Below, piece by piece: positions 25,752 through 34,137 of a DNA stretch of 64,000 nucleotides. This DNA comes from Ga0077527 sp964433345 (GTDB lineage Bacteria > Pseudomonadota > Gammaproteobacteria > Burkholderiales > SG8-41): assembly GCA_964433345.1 (NCBI GenBank), contig CAYSQJ010000001.1, positions 310,001 to 374,000 of the forward strand, in the 5' to 3' direction. The position numbers and the translations under genes were made by a program. The notes under the pieces are model-generated. The model saw only the letters and a list, made by a program, of their open reading frames with translations, searched no databases and was not told where the DNA came from. Every line of letters starts with the position of its first letter. Position 1 is the first letter of the stretch.

Positions 25752-25774
25752 TATTAATATAATCAACAGCTTAT
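25752..25774 (-). repeat. AT-rich intergenic element, copy 4 (reverse)
   Basis: The most diverged copy: the reverse complement of the consensus with about four changes. The TAA stop of the dehydrogenase lies four bases before it, at the same place as in copies 5 and 7. It separates that gene from the response regulator. Confidence 0.6.
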
Positions 25775-25799
25775 ATTAAAACCGTCCTCGAGGGTCGCC

Positions 25800-26471
25800 A
25801 TGCGCATACTGCTGGTCGAGGATGACGCAATGTTGGCCGAAGCGGTGACGCGGGCGCTGACGCAGTCGGCCCATGCGGTCGACTGTGCATGCAGCGGCGA
25901 GGATGCCGACCGCGTGCTGGGCACGGAGCAGTACGACCTGGTGTTGCTGGATGTCGGTCTGCCCAAGCTTGACGGTTTTGAAGTGCTGCGTCGGCTGCGT
26001 GCCCGCCGTTCGACCGTGCCGGTGCTGATGCTGACCGCCAACGATGCGCCGGATGATGTGGTCAAGGGGCTGGACCTTGGCGCCGACGATTACCTGACCA
26101 AGCCTTTCCGACTGTCCGAACTGGAAGCGCGGGTGCGCGCGCTGATCCGTCGAGCCAATGCCAGTGTCACCTCGGATATCGTCAACGGCCGGCTGCGCCT
26201 CGACATGGCCGGGCGCAGGCTCTACCTGGACGACAAGCCGATGGAGCTGTCGCAGCGCGAACTGGCGGTGATCGAACTGCTCCTGCTGCGCGAAGGAAAG
26301 GTGGTCACCAAGCAGCAGATCGTCGATCACCTCTATGGCTGGGATGACGTGTCGTCGAGCAACTCGGTGGAAGTCTTCATCCACCGCCTGCGCAAGAAGC
26401 TCGAGGATTCCGGCGTATCGATCACCACGGTGCGCGGCATGGGCTACCTCATAGAAAAGGCGAATGGCTGA
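25800..26471 (+). CDS. OmpR-family response regulator (TctD-like)
   Basis: A 223-residue DNA-binding response regulator: receiver domain (1-118) with acidic pocket VEDD and phospho-acceptor Asp51 in LVLLDVGLPKLDG, Lys in TKPF, then a winged-helix domain ending VEVFIHRLRKKLEDSG and VRGMGYLI. It overlaps its kinase gene by 8 bases. The partner kinase has a TctE-like sensor, so this pair probably controls carboxylate uptake genes, perhaps the tctC genes around it; this is inference from family and context. Confidence 0.9.
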   Translation: MRILLVEDDAMLAEAVTRALTQSAHAVDCACSGEDADRVLGTEQYDLVLLDVGLPKLDGFEVLRRLRARRSTVPVLMLTANDAPDDVVKGLDLGADDYLTKPFRLSELEARVRALIRRANASVTSDIVNGRLRLDMAGRRLYLDDKPMELSQRELAVIELLLLREGKVVTKQQIVDHLYGWDDVSSSNSVEVFIHRLRKKLEDSGVSITTVRGMGYLIEKANG

Positions 26472-27864
26472 AGCCTTGCGCCGCCCGCTGCTGCGCACGC
26501 AGCTGCTGGCCTGGCTGCTGGCGCCGCTGCTGCTGCTGCTGACCGCAGACACCTTCATCAGCTACTGGGTGGCGCTGGATTTTTCGCAGCGTGCGCATGA
26601 CCGCACGCTGGTTGGCGTGGCGAGGGAGGTCGGGCTGCACCTGCGCGGCTCCAACGGTGGTCTTTCCCTCGACTTGCCGCCTGACGCGCGCCGTGTCCTG
26701 CTTGCCGATCCCGACGACCGGCTTTTTTTCGAGGTTCTTGCCGCGGATGGCCGGCGCATCGACGGTGAAGCGATTGGACCTGCTTCCGCAAATCCGCCAA
26801 GGGATCTCCGTCCGGAAGTGTTCTATGACAGCGCAGTGCATGGCCGGCCCGTGCGCGTGGCGGAGCTGCGCATCGAGGCCGATCAAAGGGAAGGCCGCGG
26901 CGCGGCGGTTGTGCGGGTGGCCGAAACGCTGGGCAAGCGAAACGAGTTTGCGCGTGAAATCCTGCTCAGCGTCCTGCTGCCCCAGTTGTTGCTGATCCTG
27001 ATTGCGGCGGCAGTGGTGTGGATAGGCGTTGTGCGCGGCCTGGCGCCGCTGGCGCGGCTGCAGCGCGCGGTGGCACAGCGCTCGGTGCGGGACCGCAGTC
27101 CGGTTGCGGTCGACAGTGTTCCGGGAGAGGTAGGCCCGCTGCTGGACTCGATCAACGGCCTGCTCGCCCGGCTTGATCACGTGCTGACGCTGCAGAGCCG
27201 TTTCGTGTCTGATGCCGCGCACCAGCTTAAGACGCCGGTGGCGGCCCTGAAAACGCAGTTCGAGGTGGCGCTGCGCGAAACCGATCCGCAGCGCATGCGC
27301 GAGGCGCTCGAGGGCATCTATCCGCGGCTGGAACGGATGCAGCGCCTGGTGTCCCAATTGCTGTCGCTGGCGCGCAACGAGCCGGATGCTGTCAGCGCGG
27401 TCACACTTGCGCTGCTCGATCTCAACGCGCTGGCCCTCGATGTGGCCACGGCCTGGGTGCCCGAGGCCTTGCGCCGGCAGATCGATCTTGGATTTGAGGA
27501 TGCGGGCCGGCCGGTGACAGTGTCGGGCGATGCCGCAAGGCTGCGCGAGCTGCTCGACAACCTGCTGGATAACGCGGTGCGTTACAGCCGTGATGGCGGG
27601 CGCATCACCGTCCGCGTTCTGGCCGATCCGCCGCGCGTGGATGTCAGCGATGACGCACCGCATATTCCGGCGGAGGAACGGGCCCGTGTCTTTGAGCGTT
27701 TTCACCGTCTTCTGGGCAGCGGAGCCGAGGGCAGCGGCCTTGGCCTGGCCATTGCCCGCGAGATTGCCGAACTGCACGGCGGCGAGATCCTGCTGCGCGA
27801 GGATGCCTCGGACGGTGTCGGCAACACCTTCAGCCTGGTGTTGCCGCCTGCCCCCGCTTCGTAA
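26464..27864 (+). CDS. TctE-like sensor histidine kinase
   Basis: Inner-membrane kinase of 466 residues: first transmembrane segment about 12-37, periplasmic sensor about 38-165 of the 2CSK_N type found in TctE and QseC-like kinases, second segment about 168-192, HAMP-like linker, dimerisation domain with phospho-acceptor His253 (SDAAHQLKTPVAAL), and the ATPase domain with N-box DNLLDNAVRYS and G-box GAEGSGLGLAIAREIAELH. It phosphorylates the regulator encoded just upstream, probably in response to an external carboxylate. Confidence 0.88.
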   Translation: MAEALRRPLLRTQLLAWLLAPLLLLLTADTFISYWVALDFSQRAHDRTLVGVAREVGLHLRGSNGGLSLDLPPDARRVLLADPDDRLFFEVLAADGRRIDGEAIGPASANPPRDLRPEVFYDSAVHGRPVRVAELRIEADQREGRGAAVVRVAETLGKRNEFAREILLSVLLPQLLLILIAAAVVWIGVVRGLAPLARLQRAVAQRSVRDRSPVAVDSVPGEVGPLLDSINGLLARLDHVLTLQSRFVSDAAHQLKTPVAALKTQFEVALRETDPQRMREALEGIYPRLERMQRLVSQLLSLARNEPDAVSAVTLALLDLNALALDVATAWVPEALRRQIDLGFEDAGRPVTVSGDAARLRELLDNLLDNAVRYSRDGGRITVRVLADPPRVDVSDDAPHIPAEERARVFERFHRLLGSGAEGSGLGLAIAREIAELHGGEILLREDASDGVGNTFSLVLPPAPAS

Positions 27865-27987
27865 GCTTCCGTTCATGTTGGCTTAAAGTTGCAGTCACGC
27901 TGACCCGGGACTGCCGTAAGCCCGCGTCCGTATCCTCTCCGCGATGGCCTGCTGCAAAAAGCCGCGGGCATCGAGGAGGAGTTGCGG

Positions 27988-28857
27988 ATGGAAATGCTCG
28001 GCAGTTCGTTTTTCTGGGTGACGCTCGGCCAGATCATGATGATCAACATCGTGCTGAGCGGTGACAATGCCGTGGTCATCGCGATGGCCAGCCGCTCGTT
28101 GCCGCCGCGCCAGCAGAAGCAGGCGATCCTGTTCGGCAGTTTCGGCGCGATTTTCCTGCGCATCGCGCTGACGTTTTTCGCGGTGATGCTGCTCGATCTG
28201 CCGTTCCTGAAGCTGGTCGGCGCCGTGCTGCTGGGTTACATCGGCATCCAGATGCTGGTGCCGGACGAGGCGGAGGAGGAAATCGACGGCCATGCCCACA
28301 TGTGGTCGGCGATCAAGACCATCATCATTGCCGACCTGATCATGAGTCTCGACAACGTGCTGGGCGTCGCCGCCGCGGCCAAGGGCAATGTCGTATTGCT
28401 GGTGATCGGGCTCGGCATCAGCATCCCGCTGATCATCTACGGCAGCACCTTCATCCTGAAGCTGATGAACCGCTTTCCGGTGATCATCACGCTGGGTGGA
28501 GCCGTTCTCGGCTGGGTTGCCGGCGAGATGCTGGTTTCGGATCCGGCGATTGCCGAATGGGTCAATGGACAGGCCCACTGGCTGCACACTTTTGCCCCGG
28601 CCCTGGGCGCCCTGCTCGTGGTGGCGGTCGGCAAATCGATTGCCGCGTCGAAACTGGCAAAACTGAACCGGCTGCCCGAGGGGCAGCTGATCCTGCCGGA
28701 GGACGAGGAGCCCGCACCACCCGGATACCACTGGGTGCACCGTGCCTGGCGCCGGCTGCCGGACGGCACCCGCGACTACGCGGCCTATTACGGCAAGCTC
28801 GCATTTCGTTACCTGCAGCCGCTCCACGCGAAGCTGCGACGCAGGCGCAAGGTTTGA
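27988..28857 (+). CDS. TerC family integral membrane protein
   Basis: A 289-residue membrane protein of the TerC/YjbE group, members of which export manganese or other metals. About seven hydrophobic segments are visible, with the two family acidic motifs NIVLSGDNAVVIAMA (near the start) and LIMSLDNVLGVAAAA (near residue 118). The C-terminal 60 residues are hydrophilic and basic. I chose the ATG at 27988, seven bases after GAGGAGGA, over a TTG at 27982. I looked for a yybP-ykoY manganese riboswitch in the 123-base leader and saw none. A strong terminator follows. Confidence 0.85.
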   Translation: MEMLGSSFFWVTLGQIMMINIVLSGDNAVVIAMASRSLPPRQQKQAILFGSFGAIFLRIALTFFAVMLLDLPFLKLVGAVLLGYIGIQMLVPDEAEEEIDGHAHMWSAIKTIIIADLIMSLDNVLGVAAAAKGNVVLLVIGLGISIPLIIYGSTFILKLMNRFPVIITLGGAVLGWVAGEMLVSDPAIAEWVNGQAHWLHTFAPALGALLVVAVGKSIAASKLAKLNRLPEGQLILPEDEEPAPPGYHWVHRAWRRLPDGTRDYAAYYGKLAFRYLQPLHAKLRRRRKV

Positions 28858-28890
28858 CCCCACGGCCGGTACGCAGACCGGCCGTGTCTG

Positions 28891-28934
28891 ACGGGAACAA
28901 CGGTGGCAATAAGCCGTTGTTCCCGTATTTTTTT
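28891..28934 (+). terminator. Rho-independent terminator after the TerC gene
   Basis: A 13-base perfect stem ACGGGAACAACGG / CCGTTGTTCCCGT followed by ATTTTTTTAT. A second GC hairpin (CACGGCCGGT / ACCGGCCGTG, 28861-28886) precedes it. Confidence 0.88.
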
Positions 28935-28948
28935 ATCCGCTTTTAACC

Positions 28949-29917
28949 TCAGTGAGCTGAGACACCGGCCTTGCGCAATATATCGGCGAAGATGCGTGTG
29001 TCCCGGCGTATGGTTTCTGCAAATTCACCTGGACTTCCTCCCAGCACATCGAAACCTTGATTTACCAGTCTCGGACGAGTGTTACCCGTATTCAGCACCT
29101 CGTTAACCGAGGCATTGATCTTTCCGACGATTGCTTTTGGTGTACCCGCAGGAACGATAAAACCGAACCAGTTTTTGAAATCGTATCCTAGGACTGTCTC
29201 TCCTAGAGCCGGGATATCTTCTGCAATTGCGGAACGTTTGGCAGAGGTAATTCCGATAATGTGTATTCGTCCTGATTTGTGCAGCGGCAGCAAATTGGGC
29301 AATCCGGTCATGACGAGCGGAATGTTATTGGCTACTACATCCATCATGGCCACATTGCCGCCTTTGTAACTGATGTGCGCGATATCAATCCCGGCGGCTG
29401 ACTTGAAAATTTCTCCCGCCAGATGACCGCCGCTGCCAATACCTGCCGAGCCATAACTGAGCTTTCCGGGATGCGCTTTGGCGAATTCGATAAGTTCCTT
29501 CGTCGTTCTTGCTTTTGACGAAGGATGAGTCCCCAGCGCCATAGGCTGTGCAGCGATAAGCACGACCGGTGCCAAGTCTCGCTCCGCGTTGTACGGCAGT
29601 TTCTTGTGCAGTGCCGGATTGGCGGCTAATGCGTTCGGGGAAAGATAGATGGTGTAACCGTCCGGGGCCGCGTTGGCCACGATCGCAGTCGCGATCAGAG
29701 TGCCTCCACCGGGGCGGTTGTCAACAACCACTTGCTGTTTCCATAAATCGGTCAGCCGAATGGATACCGCCCGTGCCACAAGATCAAAAGTGCCGCCTGC
29801 GGCAAATGGGACAACGACCCGGACCGGGCGGTCGGGGTAACGATCTGTCGCGGCTGCAAAAGCCGGACCACTCACCAGCGAGAGTAATAAGAAAGCCTGC
29901 CACGAAATATGACGCAT
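28949..29917 (-). CDS. Bug/TctC-family receptor of the GntR-controlled block
   Basis: Periplasmic receptor of 322 residues with a signal peptide (WQAFLLLSLVSGPAFAA). Landmarks are DRYPDRPVRVVVPFAAGGTF, VVDNRPGGGTLI and AHISYKGGNVAMMD. Its codon use is visibly less GC-rich than in the other three tctC genes, as in the next two genes, suggesting a later arrival. It diverges from the enolase-superfamily gene, and the shared promoter region holds a probable GntR operator 53 bases before its start. Probably brings in the substrate of that enzyme. Confidence 0.92.
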   Translation of the reverse strand: MRHISWQAFLLLSLVSGPAFAAATDRYPDRPVRVVVPFAAGGTFDLVARAVSIRLTDLWKQQVVVDNRPGGGTLIATAIVANAAPDGYTIYLSPNALAANPALHKKLPYNAERDLAPVVLIAAQPMALGTHPSSKARTTKELIEFAKAHPGKLSYGSAGIGSGGHLAGEIFKSAAGIDIAHISYKGGNVAMMDVVANNIPLVMTGLPNLLPLHKSGRIHIIGITSAKRSAIAEDIPALGETVLGYDFKNWFGFIVPAGTPKAIVGKINASVNEVLNTGNTRPRLVNQGFDVLGGSPGEFAETIRRDTRIFADILRKAGVSAH

Positions 29918-29969
29918 AGGATCTCCTCCAGTTGCGTTGAGGACAAATTGTTGTAATATCCTTCAACTC

Positions 29970-29985
29970 ATACGTATGATACGTA
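29970..29985. promoter_or_regulatory. probable GntR operator, site 1
   Basis: ATACGTATGATACGTA, containing the perfect palindrome TCATACGTATGA (29968-29979). It lies between the divergent tctC and enolase-superfamily genes, and 15 of 16 bases recur beside the gntR gene (31923-31938). Confidence 0.75.
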
Positions 29986-30023
29986 AATTTCCTGTTGTTA
30001 CAACCCCAAGTGAAGGCATGAGC

Positions 30024-31109
30024 ATGGTTATTCGCGAAATTATGGTCCGGCAACTGCGTTTGCCCCTTACAAAACCCTATAAGGTGTCATTTCGTACGTA
30101 TACCGAGTTCGAGCCGATAATCGTCGAACTTGTTTCCGACGATGGATCGGTAGGTTGGGGTGAGGCCTACGTTCCGGCCGGATCTACTCGGGAGACAGCT
30201 GAGAGCGCATGGCAGTTTTGCTGTGCGCATGCGAAAAGACTCGTTGGCAGAACGGCTGCCGAAATCGCGGAATTGATTGATACCGAAGTGGAAGAGTCGC
30301 CGTTCGCTGCCTGCGCCATGCTGTCGGCGGTGGCGATGGTCACGCGTCACCCTGCCCTTATGGTTGATACGGAGACCAGGGTTCCGTTGTTAGTGCCGGT
30401 ATCTGCAACAGAAAAAGCGGCTATTGCGGCGGAGATTGAGGAGCGACTCGAACAAGGCTATCGCACGTTCAAGGTCAAGGTTGGCTGGGATGTGGATGCC
30501 GACCTGCAGCGCGTGCGGTGGGTTCAGGAGGCCCTGCGCGGCCACGCCTTGATTACCATGGATGCCAATCGGGGATACGACGCAGCTCAAGGTGCACGTT
30601 TTGCTGCTGCTCTTGATCCTGACGGCATCCTGCTGTTTGAGCAACCTTGTGAGGCCGATGAGTGGGAAGCCAACGCTCGAATTGCGCAGTTATCGAAAGT
30701 GCCGCTGATGTTGGATGAGTCTATTCGCAGCGTGAAGGACATAGAGCGTGCCGCTACATTGCCGGGCGTGCGCTATGTCAAGCTCAAACTGAAGCGGGTC
30801 GGCGGAGTAGACAGGGCTTTGAGCTCCATGCGTCGTGCCAAGGAATTGGGGCTTGGAATTTGCCTGGGCGATGGTGTTGCTACCGAAATTCTGTGCTGGA
30901 TTGAAGCCTGTGTATCGCGCGGGTTCCTGGCCGGGGCCGGCGACATGAACGGCTTTCTAAAGCCCAAGGTACGACTGTTGGCTAACCCACTGCCATTTGA
31001 GCGCGGCGATATAGTTCTGCGCCCGGGATACTGGCCGACTGTTGATCGCAAGGTGTTGAAGGAACACCAAACGCGGGAATCGTGCTTTACAGCGTTGGCG
31101 ACGGCCTAA
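30024..31109 (+). CDS. enolase-superfamily protein, mandelate racemase/muconate lactonising enzyme type
   Basis: A 361-residue member of the MLE/MR group that abstracts a proton next to a carboxylate. Seen are the Lys pair TFKVKVGW (Lys150, Lys152), metal ligands Asp180 (TMDANRGY), Glu206 (LFEQPCE) and Asp231 (MLDESIRS), and the opposite-face Lys in YVKLKLKRVGG. The K-x-K plus Lys pattern is that of muconate lactonising enzyme, OSBS or amino-acid epimerase rather than mandelate racemase. The ATG at 30024 has GAAGG seven bases upstream; another ATG is at 30018. Its end overlaps the convergent gntR gene by 4 bases. Confidence 0.88.
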   Translation: MVIREIMVRQLRLPLTKPYKVSFRTYTEFEPIIVELVSDDGSVGWGEAYVPAGSTRETAESAWQFCCAHAKRLVGRTAAEIAELIDTEVEESPFAACAMLSAVAMVTRHPALMVDTETRVPLLVPVSATEKAAIAAEIEERLEQGYRTFKVKVGWDVDADLQRVRWVQEALRGHALITMDANRGYDAAQGARFAAALDPDGILLFEQPCEADEWEANARIAQLSKVPLMLDESIRSVKDIERAATLPGVRYVKLKLKRVGGVDRALSSMRRAKELGLGICLGDGVATEILCWIEACVSRGFLAGAGDMNGFLKPKVRLLANPLPFERGDIVLRPGYWPTVDRKVLKEHQTRESCFTALATA

Positions 31110-31867
31110 ATGCTGCCTTCGATGGTCCGATAGTGATATTTTGTGGCATCAAAAATACGGGTGCGAAACTCGACCGGCATATTGCGATACGTGTAGGCAG
31201 TTCTTTCGACACGCAACACGGGACTGTTGTTGCGGATTTTTAGCGCTTTTGCGTCAGCAGGAGTGGCCAGTGCCGCATAGATACGCTCTTCAATGCGAAT
31301 CACGTTAATGCCACATTCGTCCTGATATGCAGCGTAAAGATTTTCCTGCGCGTCGCGGACGGCGCTGGCAGTAAGTTTGCTGAACAATCGTGCCGGCAGG
31401 GTTATATCCAATGTGGCCACGGTTTGCCCTTCGTCGACGCTAATCATGGACAGTCGAATAACTGGCGTCTTGCCCTCCGGGGGTAGCGCGAATCGTGCCG
31501 ACTCTTCGGGATTGGCAAAGCCCTTGTTAAACGAGAGCAGTTCCCGGCCTGGCAGTATCTGGCGGCCATTGTTGTCATGGATGTGCGAGAACTGGTAGCG
31601 TTGCCGAAGACGGGAGTGACGCGCGACAAAGGTACCTTTCCCCTGCTTGCGCACCAGGATGTTCGAGGCTACCAGCTCGCCGATACCGGCACGGATCGTG
31701 AACACCGCGACGCCGAAGCGCTCAGCGAGCTGGCTTTCGGTTGGCAGCTGTTCACCCGGTTTCCATTCACCTTCGGCGAGGCATTGAAGAATGCGCTGCT
31801 CGACCTGCTTGTAGAGAGGGTCCGGGCCGCTGACGTCGAGCCCGGTAGAATGTTTTTTTTGTGGCAT
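31106..31867 (-). CDS. GntR family (HutC/UTRA) transcriptional regulator
   Basis: A 253-residue regulator: winged helix at about 15-85 (DPLYKQVEQRIL, GEQLPTESQLAERFGVA, GKGTFVARH) and a C-terminal UTRA ligand domain (about 95-250) with NSPVLRVERTAYTYRNMPVEF. It probably binds a small acid and then releases the operator sites at 29970 and 31923, which flank it on both sides and cover the promoter regions of tctC, the enolase-superfamily gene, its own gene and the dioxygenase gene. Codon use is less GC-rich than average here. Confidence 0.9.
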   Translation of the reverse strand: MPQKKHSTGLDVSGPDPLYKQVEQRILQCLAEGEWKPGEQLPTESQLAERFGVAVFTIRAGIGELVASNILVRKQGKGTFVARHSRLRQRYQFSHIHDNNGRQILPGRELLSFNKGFANPEESARFALPPEGKTPVIRLSMISVDEGQTVATLDITLPARLFSKLTASAVRDAQENLYAAYQDECGINVIRIEERIYAALATPADAKALKIRNNSPVLRVERTAYTYRNMPVEFRTRIFDATKYHYRTIEGSI

Positions 31868-31922
31868 GAATATGCTTGGTATGTATATAAAAATTATACT
31901 CTGGTTGCCAATCCTTCAAAAG

Positions 31923-31938
31923 ATACGTATGATACGCA
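31923..31938. promoter_or_regulatory. probable GntR operator, site 2
   Basis: ATACGTATGATACGCA, one base different from site 1 at 29970. It lies in the divergent region between gntR and the dioxygenase gene, 56 bases before the gntR start. Confidence 0.75.
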
Positions 31939-31981
31939 TGTATTCTATCCGGAAAGCATTCGAGATCCTAGGAGACTCATC

Positions 31982-32866
31982 ATGCAATTAGCCCAGCAAG
32001 TTGTTCGTAAGACAGGGTTGACTCCCCAAATCATTCCATCCGGCAAGGGTTGCGGCGCCGAAGTCACCGGCGTCGACCTTGCCGCGCTCGACCCGGTCAC
32101 CGTGGAGACGCTGCAACGCGCGGTACTGGAACACCTGGTAGTGGTGGTGCGCGGGCAGCCGATTTCCGATCCGCAGCTGATCGCACTGGGCAAGACCTTC
32201 GGCGAGCTGGAGCCGCCGGGGATGAGCATAATCGGCAAGCCGTACATTGATGAATTTCCGGACATTCTGGTGATTTCGAATGTCATGGAGCAGGGGATTC
32301 CAAAGGGTAATCTTGGATCAGGCGAAGCGATCTGGCATACCGACATGTCGTATCGCCCGAAACCCTGCACGATTGCGATCCTGCACGCACTTGAAGTGCC
32401 TCCGACTGGCGGCAACACCTATTTCGCCAATCAGTACATGGCCTATGACGCACTGTCTGACGAGCTCAAGCAGAAACTCGATGGTCTCGAGGTGATTCAC
32501 GACGAAACCTACAACAGTGGGGGCCAGTTGCGCAAAGGCTTCAAGGAAGTGACCGATCCGCGCGAAGCGCCGGGCGCGCGCCACAAGATTTTCCGCACCC
32601 ATCCGCTGACTGGCCGCAAGGCGCTGTATCTCGGCCGGCGCCGCAATGCCTATATCGTCGGCCTGCCGCTGGAGGAAAGCGAGCGCCTGCTCGACGAGCT
32701 GTGGGCGCATGCCTCGCGCCCGGAATTTGTCTGGCACAATGAGTGGAGCGCTGGTGACACGCTGATCTGGGACAACCGCTGCCTGATTCACCGTCGAGAT
32801 TCTTTCGATGCCAGCCAGCGCCGGATGATGCACCGCGTGCAGATCCGCGGCGAAGCGACCCAGTAA
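31982..32866 (+). CDS. TauD/TfdA family dioxygenase with intact iron site
   Basis: Fe(II)/2-oxoglutarate dioxygenase of 294 residues. Ligands are in EAIWHTDMSY (His119, Asp121) and NRCLIHRRD (His270); RVQIRGE near the end carries the probable 2-oxoglutarate Arg. The ATG at 31982 follows AGGAG and the operator region. The first 20 codons are AT-richer like the gntR block, the rest is GC-rich and very similar in pattern to the iron-site-less paralogue at 23392. It probably oxidises the compound handled by the GntR-controlled tctC and enolase-superfamily genes. Confidence 0.9.
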   Translation: MQLAQQVVRKTGLTPQIIPSGKGCGAEVTGVDLAALDPVTVETLQRAVLEHLVVVVRGQPISDPQLIALGKTFGELEPPGMSIIGKPYIDEFPDILVISNVMEQGIPKGNLGSGEAIWHTDMSYRPKPCTIAILHALEVPPTGGNTYFANQYMAYDALSDELKQKLDGLEVIHDETYNSGGQLRKGFKEVTDPREAPGARHKIFRTHPLTGRKALYLGRRRNAYIVGLPLEESERLLDELWAHASRPEFVWHNEWSAGDTLIWDNRCLIHRRDSFDASQRRMMHRVQIRGEATQ

Positions 32867-32883
32867 GGCGCTCGCGCCACAAC

Positions 32884-32914
32884 AAAAAGCCCGCGGCATG
32901 CCGCGGGCTTTTTT
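32884..32914. terminator. bidirectional Rho-independent terminator
   Basis: Stem GCCCGCGGC / GCCGCGGGC around AT, flanked by five A on one side and six T on the other, between convergent genes. Confidence 0.9.
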
Positions 32915-32945
32915 GGTTTCAGCAAACGGGACGAGCCGAGCGGAT

Positions 32946-33545
32946 TCAGTCCCGCGCAGCTTTTTGGGCCAGCCACACAGTATGTTTCCCGCAGTCCGGA
33001 TCCTCGATCCGGTGCAGCAGCACCCGGAAATCTGCCGCGGCCAGCAGGCTTTCGTATTCCGTGCTGTCGAGGCTGGCGTGGTACAGCTCATGGCCGTGGG
33101 TCTCGCCCATGGCCACGCCGGCCCGCGGTCCCGAGGTGAACAGCAGCAGCGCGCCGGGCGCTGCATGGCGCGCGAACACCGGGAACATCGCGCGCTGGTC
33201 TTCCGGCTCGAGATGGAAAAAGCTGTCCCAGGCAATGATCGCGTCGAAGCGGCGGCCAAGATCGAGGCCGCGCATGTCGGCCACGAACCAGTCGCTGTCC
33301 GGCCAGCGCTCGCGGCAGATCGCGATCATCGCGGCCGCACAGTCGACGCCGGTGACGCGGCAGCCGGCGTCGATGAAGAATTTCGCGATGGGCTCGCCGC
33401 CGCCGCAGCCGAGGTCGAGGATTTCGCGCTGCCCGCCCAGCCGAGACAGCAGGGCCTCCAGGTACTGCCGCTCCATCAGGGAACGGCTGCGGTCGCGGTC
33501 GAACTGCCGCGCGACCGCCTCGTACACGGTCCGGATATCCGGCAT
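32946..33545 (-). CDS. class I SAM-dependent methyltransferase
   Basis: A 199-residue methyltransferase consisting of the Rossmann domain alone: motif I EILDLGCGGGEPIAKFF (about 42-58), motif II VTGVDCAAAMI, an acidic VADMRGLD and WDSFFHL before the small-molecule end. The pattern is that of small-molecule methyltransferases of the UbiE/Tam type. Its ATG shares a base with the stop of the upstream VOC gene, so the two are translationally coupled. Substrate unknown. Confidence 0.8.
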   Translation of the reverse strand: MPDIRTVYEAVARQFDRDRSRSLMERQYLEALLSRLGGQREILDLGCGGGEPIAKFFIDAGCRVTGVDCAAAMIAICRERWPDSDWFVADMRGLDLGRRFDAIIAWDSFFHLEPEDQRAMFPVFARHAAPGALLLFTSGPRAGVAMGETHGHELYHASLDSTEYESLLAAADFRVLLHRIEDPDCGKHTVWLAQKAARD

Positions 33546-33949
33546 CAGGCTTTGTTGGCCGGGCGCTCGGGCTTCTTATAGCGGCCGACCGGGACCAGCT
33601 CGGCGACGGTGCCGCCGGGGGCGCGGAACTTGACCGGGATCACGCCGGGATCGCTGATGATCTGGCAGCCGTAGCTTTTGATTTTCTCCGTTGCTGCGGC
33701 CATGTCCTCCACCTCGATCGCGAAATGGTGGATGCAGGGGCCTTCGCCGGCAGCCTTGGATTCGGCCGACTGAGTACCCTCGTCGTACTTGATCAGTGTG
33801 AAATCGATCTCGCCGTCGGTCAGGTGGCGCGACAGGTGGTCGCGGGTCTTGCGGGTCTCGGCTTCCCAGAAGCCGAAAACTTCCTCGTAGAACCTGGTGG
33901 TTTTCTCGAGGTCCTCGACTTTCAGCGCGAGATGGACAATGCGGTTCAT
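33545..33949 (-). CDS. VOC superfamily (glyoxalase-like) protein
   Basis: A 134-residue vicinal-oxygen-chelate protein with two beta-alpha-beta-beta-beta halves. Possible metal ligands are His in RIVHLALKVED, His in IHHFAIEVED, and Glu near the end in TVAELVPVG. The middle segment FYEEVFGFWEAE is typical of glyoxalase I, methylmalonyl-CoA epimerase and ring-cleavage dioxygenases alike. I chose the ATG at 33949; the frame also has one at 33970. Transcribed with the methyltransferase gene downstream. Confidence 0.8.
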   Translation of the reverse strand: MNRIVHLALKVEDLEKTTRFYEEVFGFWEAETRKTRDHLSRHLTDGEIDFTLIKYDEGTQSAESKAAGEGPCIHHFAIEVEDMAAATEKIKSYGCQIISDPGVIPVKFRAPGGTVAELVPVGRYKKPERPANKA

Positions 33950-34137
33950 GGCGTTCTCCCTTGGATGCACGCAGGAATTGCGGCGATGGCGGCGTTTTAC
34001 GCTCCCGGCTGCCGCTTCCGCAAGCGGGGTGTTACACTGCGGGCGTCATATTATTTGACCCCCGCAGTAACTCCCTCCCGAAATTCAATACCAGCGCCAT
34101 GCCTGCCGCTGTTTTGCGGCGGGTGCCGCAGCGGCAT

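Noticed and set aside
27865..27987. yybP-ykoY manganese riboswitch before the TerC gene
   Set aside because: The conserved loop sequences of that riboswitch class are not visible in the 123-base leader.
34036..34068. Inverted repeat ACTGCGGG / CCCGCAGT as an operator or terminator
   Set aside because: Loop of 17 bases, no T tract and no matching copy elsewhere; could be chance.
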